This document shows, piece by piece, positions 62,571 to 64,000 of a stretch of DNA of 64,000 nucleotides. The notes under the pieces are model-generated. The model was given only the letters and a program-made list of their open reading frames with translations, made no database searches and was not told the DNA's origin. The stretch comes from Crossaster papposus (Eukaryota > Echinodermata > Asteroidea > Velatida > Solasteridae). Location: positions 186,001-250,000 of the forward strand of contig JBAIAA010000351.1 of NCBI GenBank assembly GCA_037893245.1, written 5' to 3'. A program made the translations under genes and the position numbers. Numbering within the stretch: position 1 is the first letter of the stretch; each line of letters starts with the position of its first letter.

Positions 62571-63222
62571 GGCTACCGGTAGCGCATGATGTGTATATAG
62601 AAAGTAGACTATGCCGTAACCAATATGCAACCTATGTAAAAACGACAATTATTGTCCAATACTACTTTGACTTTTATCAAATGTAGTTAGTCAACATTTT
62701 GTTTGCAATTAGTTACACATCCTCGAATGGGTGCAACCCAACTAGTCTAGTTCCTTAACCTGATAATTCCCGGATGTCTGTAAATTTCTCTTCTTTTTTT
62801 TTGGGTGGGAAACCAGACTACAAGAACAAATTTGTTTTTCTTTTTGTTCCAGCATTTATGAACACAAACTTTTAATGTGAGTGTAACAATATTTGCTATT
62901 CCCATTTCCCCTTTTTTTTTTATTACAACAGAAGCAAATAGTGTATACTACGTTTAAAATCGAAAATCTTGTGGCTAAAGCCAGTTCATACTTTATGCGG
63001 AAGCGATACGAATTTGACGTCACAGAGCATTCGCTGAAAACATTTGTCGGAGTTGAAATGTGTTCAACTTTTGAGAATTCGCACCCCAAAAATTTCCTGT
63101 GATTAACAAAAATCGCATTTGTGTTTGCTTTTGCGCCGAGTGTAAACCAAGTCGCTCTGAATGAGCTACTTGAATGCACCCTTATTTACAATCATTGTAT
63201 TTCTGTTGCCTTTTATATCCAG
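62571..63222 (+). other. Intergenic or intronic sequence
   Basis: No gene is recognised. At 62990-63110 words such as AAGCGATACGAATTTGACGT, GACGTCACAG and GAGAATTCGCAC recall the stretch at 53223-53322, suggesting a shared dispersed repeat. A pyrimidine-rich tract at 62912-62934 ends in ACAACAG, a possible acceptor with no convincing exon after it. Confidence 0.45.
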
Positions 63223-63480
63223 TCCCATCTTCAATGCCACATTTGCCAAGAAACCCACCCCCAACAAGGCTACACACTTGCAACAAGCACCTTCTTGGAA
63301 ACCTTGACGCCCAACCTCAACCTCGGGGGTGGCACCCCGGGGCAAGACCAAGCTGGGCCTAGTGGCGGGTTACTAGCTGGCACTGGTCCAGGCAGGTTGG
63401 ATCTGGATAGAACCGGTATGGGTAAACCGGTCTCTCAAGGTTTGATGGCCGATCGGAATACCAGGTCCTATGCTACATGA
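63223..63480 (+). CDS. Candidate terminal exon of an unidentified gene
   Basis: An acceptor-like CCTTTTATATCCAG precedes a stretch whose 3' part reads TPNLNLGGGTPGQDQAGPSG, GLLAGTGPGRLDLDRTGMGK and ends QGLMADRNTRSYAT with TGA at 63478-63480. It is Gly/Pro-rich and looks protein-like. The 5' part reads better one frame over (PIFNATFAKKPTPNKATHLQ, then QAPSWKP and TGA). One base of shift between them would join both, so it may be a frameshifted relic, two alternative ends or chance. No family is recognised. Confidence 0.3.
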   Translation, partial: SHLQCHICQETHPQQGYTLATSTFLETLTPNLNLGGGTPGQDQAGPSGGLLAGTGPGRLDLDRTGMGKPVSQGLMADRNTRSYAT

Positions 63481-63924
63481 TTACACCAAATATTTATCCA
63501 CACAAGTAAAATATACCTTTTCTTTCCTTGTTCTTATAAGAAATGTAACTATTGATCTTTAAACATAAATGTGAACAAATAATTGTAAATGCATATTTCG
63601 TCTCTGAGATATGGTACATATGGTTAAAGATTGCATGTGCCAAACCTGCTTATAGGAGCTTGATTTAAAAAACAAACAAACAATACACTTCAACTAAGGA
63701 GTTTTATACTTCAATTTCTTTTTCAAGTTTTTCTTTAATATCATCCAAGTTTAAGTATATTATGACAATTTTTTTCCTTTCCATGTTCTTTAGAAATATT
63801 TCCTAGAATTAAAATAATGATGTGCATTAATTGATCAACTTCAGATACGCACTCAAACTCTGTCAAAAGTGGGTTTCCTTCTTTCTTTTACGACCCTGTA
63901 CTATTATGGCTTATCTGACAACAG
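63481..63924 (+). other. AT-rich sequence, no feature
   Basis: A-rich and T-rich DNA without genes. A pyrimidine tract at 63880-63900 leads into the next candidate exon. Confidence 0.4.
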
Positions 63925-63998
63925 CAGAGTACTCCCTGGTGGACAATCAATCAGATTTCCCCAGCAGTGCTAAGCTTCCTGGCCCAAGTCCAACATAA
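63925..63998 (+). CDS. Weak candidate exon at the window edge
   Basis: After TCTTTCTTTTACGACC and ACAACAG, one frame reads EYSLVDNQSDFPSSAKLPGP then SPT and TAA at 63996-63998. Another frame stays open past the window. The composition resembles a low-complexity C terminus. It could belong with the 63223-63480 candidate as part of a second gene on the same strand. Evidence is thin. Confidence 0.22.
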
Positions 63999-64000
63999 TC

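Overview
This is a non-coding-rich eukaryotic (animal) genomic window, not a microbial one. The sequence shows no bacterial-style operons. It shows a very large tandem satellite, GT-AG exons separated by long introns, tRNA-derived SINE-like sequences, a decayed LINE reverse transcriptase, several short elements with terminal inverted repeats, and scattered CCCTAA-type motifs. The repeat style and intron density fit a marine invertebrate, perhaps a deuterostome such as a lancelet or echinoderm, but I cannot fix the species.

Positions 1-52110 form one head-to-tail satellite array that runs off the left edge. I count 106 units starting with CATGTGTCAC-like sequence. The standard unit is 475 bp: about 200 bp of unique sequence, three related subrepeats of about 65-67 bp (the third truncated), an ATA microsatellite and an 85-bp tail. 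Unit length moves in steps of about 65 bp (344, 408/411, 475, 605, 669/672) because the subrepeat number varies. Above this lie higher-order periods of 1291, 1900, 2849 and 3262 bp and an internal duplication about 15-16.5 kb apart. Four units carry the same 26-bp internal inversion. The right edge (48.3-52.1 kb) holds longer, more diverged units, one of them interrupted by a 341-bp inverted-repeat element.

From 52.2 to 61.4 kb on the + strand lies the 3' part of a multi-exon gene. Five exons (53454-53615, 54482-54574, 55871-55971, 59171-59282, 61274-61429) join in frame and encode a 207-residue acidic, partly coiled-coil C-terminal protein that I do not recognise. A further upstream exon (52256-52372) is possible but does not join in phase. 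The last intron carries two partial copies of the 59171-59282 exon, one with only synonymous differences and one that could act as an alternative terminal exon.

The introns and 3' flank are packed with decayed mobile elements: inverted-repeat elements at 52451-52763, 54149-54437, 57227-58376 (around a possible solo LTR), 60076-60815 and 61468-62562 (flanked by an 8-bp direct repeat, with a second inverted-repeat element nested inside), LINE debris at about 56155-56640, SINE-like sequences near 59377-59640, 59837-60030 and 60976-61062, and an 18-bp minisatellite at 57767-57858. Near the right edge two weak terminal-exon candidates (63223-63480 and about 63925-63998) may belong to another gene.
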